Part shown: one piece after another, positions 61,622 to 64,000 of the stretch
Layout of the letters: each line of letters opens with the position of its first letter
Numbering within the stretch: the first letter of the stretch is position 1
Source: Chitinophagaceae bacterium
GTDB taxonomy: Bacteria > Bacteroidota > Bacteroidia > Chitinophagales > Chitinophagaceae
Reading direction: 5' to 3'
Length of the DNA stretch: 64,000 nucleotides
Assembly: GCA_016706055.1 (NCBI GenBank)
Contig: JADJKL010000007.1
Coordinates: 124,001 to 188,000 of the forward strand
Notes under the pieces: model-generated
Database searches by the model: none
Told to the model about the DNA's origin: nothing
The model's input: only the letters and a program-made list of their open reading frames with translations
Made by a program: the position numbers and the translations under genes

Positions 61622-62125
61622 TTAATGACCGTAGCTGACCACTCTTGTTATTTTCCATTGGTCATCTTTCTTTTGCCATATCTGAACAAATTTAAAAGTG
61701 CCGCAATCATCTTTTCCCTGCCTGTCCGGCGGGCTGCCATTTTCAGTATGGCAAAATTGATGAGACCCGATTTCCATTGCGCCATATCCCGGTATCGGAA
61801 ACACCTCAAGACTTCCTTTTACTAATTCTCTTTTTAAATCACTTTTTTGTTGTGCTGTTGTTTTTAAAAAATTTATCGTTACGTCATACCCGGTTAGTCC
61901 TCCTATATCATGAAAAAATTCCAAGTCTTCACTAAAATAATTTTTAAACGTTTCTATATCTCTTGTATTAAAAGCAGCAAACAAAAGGCTGTCTTGCAAT
62001 TTTATTTCGTTGTATAAATCAGTTGTTGTAGCAACATCTTCTTTTAATTGAGCATTTGCCGACCCAAGAACTACTACAAGTGCAATTAATATGAGAACTA
62101 TTTTATTTATTAAAACTGATTTCAT
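61622..62125 (-). CDS. NTF2-like (DUF4440-type) exported protein
   Basis: 167 residues. Signal peptide (cleavage after SANAQ), then a nuclear-transport-factor-2 fold typical of DUF4440: LYNEIKLQDSLLFAAFNTRDIETFKNYFSEDLEFFHDIGGLTG, a helix with INFLKTTAQQKSDLKRELV, and a closing strand KFVQIWQKKDDQWKITRVVSYGH. These proteins bind or isomerise small molecules; the role is unknown here. It heads the operon with padR and the PspC gene. ATG at 62125; start of transcription expected about 19 nt upstream. Confidence 0.85.
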   Translation of the reverse strand: MKSVLINKIVLILIALVVVLGSANAQLKEDVATTTDLYNEIKLQDSLLFAAFNTRDIETFKNYFSEDLEFFHDIGGLTGYDVTINFLKTTAQQKSDLKRELVKGSLEVFPIPGYGAMEIGSHQFCHTENGSPPDRQGKDDCGTFKFVQIWQKKDDQWKITRVVSYGH

Positions 62126-62150
62126 ATCTGTGCTTTTTGATTTGCTTACA

Positions 62151-62181
62151 CAAAGATAGGGTGATGTTTGGTACTATGCAA
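62151..62181 (-). promoter_or_regulatory. Bacteroidota-type promoter of the NTF2/PadR/PspC operon
   Basis: On the minus strand TTG (62181-62179), 20 nt, TATCTTTG (62158-62151): a perfect match to the TTG/TAnnTTTG pattern. The predicted start site is near 62144, and the ATG at 62125. An inverted repeat (62169-62193) sits over the -33 box. Confidence 0.7.
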
Positions 62182-62193
62182 ACTAAAGTACCA
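62169..62193. promoter_or_regulatory. Inverted repeat over the -33 box, candidate PadR operator
   Basis: TGGTACT (62169-62175), 11 bases, AGTACCA (62187-62193). It covers the -33 element of the operon that contains the padR gene. PadR proteins bind palindromes of about this size with ATGT/ACAT- or GTAC-rich arms, so autorepression is likely. Binding is inferred from position and symmetry. Confidence 0.5.
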
Positions 62194-62262
62194 TATTTTT
62201 TAGAGTAATGGTCTTAGAAGAGAGCTTTTTTGACCTGAAATCCTTGCCAGTATTGATAAATA

Positions 62263-62315
62263 TGGATAATTATATCTTTTTAAAAAAATGGATAAACGGC
62301 CAAAAAATTGGATAA
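62263..62315 (+). repeat. Three TGGATAA direct repeats
   Basis: TGGATAA occurs at 62263-62269, 62289-62295 and 62309-62315, in the leader of the DUF3089 gene. Spacings are 26 and 20 nt. It may be a regulator-binding array or chance in AT-rich sequence. Confidence 0.3.
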
Positions 62316-62366
62316 ATGCCTAATATTTTAGTGAATTATGCTAAAAACAGGCGACTTTTACTCCAA

Positions 62367-63416
62367 ATGCAGAAACAACTGTTTTATATTATTGCCGCAT
62401 CGACCATCATTATTTCTTGCGCAAATAAATATCAACCTTACGCTGCTAATTACAATTTCAAAAGCGAAACCGGAAAACCTGCTTACCAAAATTTGGATTA
62501 TTGGGCAGCTCATCCCTGGAAATGGGATCCATCGGATAGCATACCCGAACCACTAAGAACAGAGCCAAGAGATACATTGGCCGATGTTTTTTTTCTTTAT
62601 CCCACAACATTTACATCAAAAAAAGATGCCAATCAATTAAATGCTTTTATTGATGATAAAAATTTAAATGCAAAAACAGATTATTCTACTATTCTTTTTC
62701 AAGCAAGTGTATTTAATCAACACTGCAGAGTTTTTGCACCTAGATACAGACAGGCTCATATTAGTAATTTCTATTCGAAAGATAAATCGAAAGCAACGGA
62801 TGCATTTGATCTGGCTTATCTGGATTTAAAAACAGCGTTTGAATTTTATATGAAGAACTGGAATAATGGAAGACCAATTATTATTGCAGGTCACAGCCAG
62901 GGAGCATTTTTAGCAGAACGATTATTAAAAGAATATTTCGAAGGAAAGGAATTGAAAAAACAATTAGTGGCAGCGTATGTTATTGGTTGGCCTGTTCCAA
63001 AAGAATATTTTACTACACTAAAGATGTGTGAAGATGCTGCAGAAACCGGATGCCTGATAAGCTGGCGTACGTATAGAACTGACTATATTCCTTCCTACAT
63101 AAAAAATGGAAGTACTAGTCCTGATAACCTTTTTAGACAAGGAAATTCATATGTCACCAATCCGCTTAGCTGGAAAACTGATTCAGAAAACATTTCTAAA
63201 GAGTGGAACAAAGGAAGTGTGCTTACAAAATTCAACAAAATCTACAAGCATACTACTAATGCCAAGGTTGAAAACGATTTGCTTTATGTAAACAAACCAA
63301 AATTTCCCTGGAGTTTTTTATACTTTACTAAAAATTACCATATAGCAGATATTAACCTGTTTTATATTAACATAAAAGAAAACGTTGAGCAGCGTATTAA
63401 ATCCTTCTTGCAATAA
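62367..63416 (+). CDS. DUF3089 lipoprotein, putative hydrolase
   Basis: Frame intact. ATG at 62367 gives a lipoprotein signal (MQKQLFYIIAASTIIISC); an earlier in-frame ATG at 62316 would put 17 charged residues before it and is less likely. The DUF3089 family is an alpha/beta-hydrolase fold: ADVFFLYPTTF (about 73-83), then the nucleophile elbow IIAGHSQGAFLAERLL (about 187-202), followed by VAAYVIGWPVP. No acid or His could be assigned with certainty. Enzyme activity is likely (Ser in GHSQG) but the substrate is unknown. It is divergent from the NTF2-like operon. Confidence 0.85.
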   Translation: MQKQLFYIIAASTIIISCANKYQPYAANYNFKSETGKPAYQNLDYWAAHPWKWDPSDSIPEPLRTEPRDTLADVFFLYPTTFTSKKDANQLNAFIDDKNLNAKTDYSTILFQASVFNQHCRVFAPRYRQAHISNFYSKDKSKATDAFDLAYLDLKTAFEFYMKNWNNGRPIIIAGHSQGAFLAERLLKEYFEGKELKKQLVAAYVIGWPVPKEYFTTLKMCEDAAETGCLISWRTYRTDYIPSYIKNGSTSPDNLFRQGNSYVTNPLSWKTDSENISKEWNKGSVLTKFNKIYKHTTNAKVENDLLYVNKPKFPWSFLYFTKNYHIADINLFYINIKENVEQRIKSFLQ

Positions 63417-63677
63417 AAGAGTATTTTCTACTTGCAGTTAGTTACCACCACTAATATAATCCAGGGAATCGCTGCTTGAATTTTTAGATCTATTTTCTAC
63501 TTGTTTCTACTGATAAATACAGCCAAATATCTGAACCACTAAATTTAAATAAGACTACAGCAAAGACAAGCAAAGAAGTAGTAGTTTTATTTATTACAGA
63601 CGATCCGATAAATTCACTTGTACTATTCCAAAAAAAATATTGGCCAATACAATAATTATTCAATTACACTTTAAATA

Positions 63678-64000
63678 TTGAACCTAAACAATCCAAACTC
63701 AGTTTTCGTCATTATTCCATTTTATAATGAAAACACTGTCATTAGTGAAGTGATAGAAAGTTTAGTGCCTTATAATTATCAAATTGTATTGGTTGATGAC
63801 GGTTCGGCTAAATCACCAATTGATTTTTTAAAAGATATTCATTCAGTTTATTTTTTGCATCATAAAGTAAATCTCGGACAAGGAGCAGCTATACAAACAG
63901 GGATTGATTTCGCTTTGAGAAAAGGAGCTGAGCTTCTGGTTACTTTTGATGCAGATGGGCAACATCTGGCTTCAGATATTCAATCACTATTAGAACCATT
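63678..64000 (+). CDS. Family 2 glycosyltransferase (3' partial)
   Basis: The gene runs off the right edge. The frame starts at TTG 63678 (a stop lies six bases upstream; an ATG is not available, so TTG or an error is assumed). It shows the GT2 dolichol-phosphate mannose synthase-like start: SVFVIIPFYNENTVISEVIESL (nucleotide-binding start), IVLVDDGSAK, LHHKVNLGQGAAIQTGIDFAL and the DxD motif TFDADGQH (about 94-101). These enzymes transfer sugars from nucleotide sugars to lipid or polysaccharide acceptors at the membrane. The acceptor is unknown. The 261-nt spacer 63417-63677 before it shows nothing recognisable. Confidence 0.88.
   Translation, partial: MNLNNPNSVFVIIPFYNENTVISEVIESLVPYNYQIVLVDDGSAKSPIDFLKDIHSVYFLHHKVNLGQGAAIQTGIDFALRKGAELLVTFDADGQHLASDIQSLLEP

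Overview
The window looks like a chromosomal segment of a Bacteroidota bacterium, most likely of the family Chitinophagaceae or a close relative (inference from gene content and AT-rich codon use, not from a marker gene). Supporting signs are type IX secretion proteins (PorP/SprF and two giant surface proteins with gliding-motility C-terminal domains), an HtpG with a Gly-rich linker, DUF4407, DUF4256, DUF2141, YHYH and CotH proteins, LytS/LytTR pairs, CarboxypepD_reg beta-barrel proteins, and promoters of the Bacteroidota type (TTG, 20 nt, TAnnTTTG).

Layout. 0-4.7 kb: end of a CbpM chaperone modulator, a serine hydrolase preceded by a structured leader with its own small ORF and terminator, a small secreted protein and htpG. 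4.7-6.5 kb: DUF4407 membrane protein and a PhnB-type VOC protein. 6.6-14.7 kb: type IX secretion block, with PorP/SprF and a YCF48/SprB-repeat surface protein on the minus strand and a divergent IgGFc-binding/PKD surface protein. 14.7-18.5 kb: LuxR-type response regulator and a propeller/Y_Y_Y histidine kinase. 18.6-22.7 kb: four exported proteins, two of them paralogues with tandem Tudor-like C-terminal modules, around an esterase. 22.7-25.1 kb: TPR histidine kinase and LuxR-type regulator. 25.1-32.2 kb: small membrane and lipoproteins, an attC-like inverted repeat, a TPR protein, katG, an ECF sigma factor with a small membrane partner and a Spy/CnrX-like protein, and an alpha/beta hydrolase. 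32.4-38.8 kb: TolC, MacA, MacB ATPase, MacB permease, LytS kinase and LytTR regulator as one operon. 38.9-44.6 kb: EF-hand lipoprotein, CotH kinase, a membrane protein, two YHYH proteins, a YwqK-like protein and a SCO1 protein. 44.7-57.7 kb: DUF4256, DUF2141, two paralogous outer-membrane barrels, a small exported protein, a SWIM/SNF2 helicase, 2-phosphosulfolactate phosphatase and an SRPBCC protein. 57.7-64 kb: gcvT, a long PspC protein under a PadR regulator and an NTF2-like protein, a DUF3089 lipoprotein and the start of a family 2 glycosyltransferase.

A key caution is sequence quality. Many genes are broken by single-base indels, usually one base missing from a homopolymer, and the intact family sequence continues in the next frame. 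Such breaks are scattered up to 42 kb and become dense between about 42.06 and 57.7 kb, where every gene has one or more. I treat these as probable sequencing or assembly errors, annotate each as one gene, and name the break point. No tRNA, rRNA, CRISPR array, insertion sequence or replication origin was seen.

The most interesting candidates for undescribed biology are the EF-hand/CotH/YHYH/SCO1 exported cluster, the secreted tandem-Tudor-like paralogues set between two two-component systems, the leader RNA with a Shine-Dalgarno-driven 14-residue ORF upstream of the serine hydrolase, and an attC-like inverted repeat directly behind a small NTF2-like lipoprotein gene.
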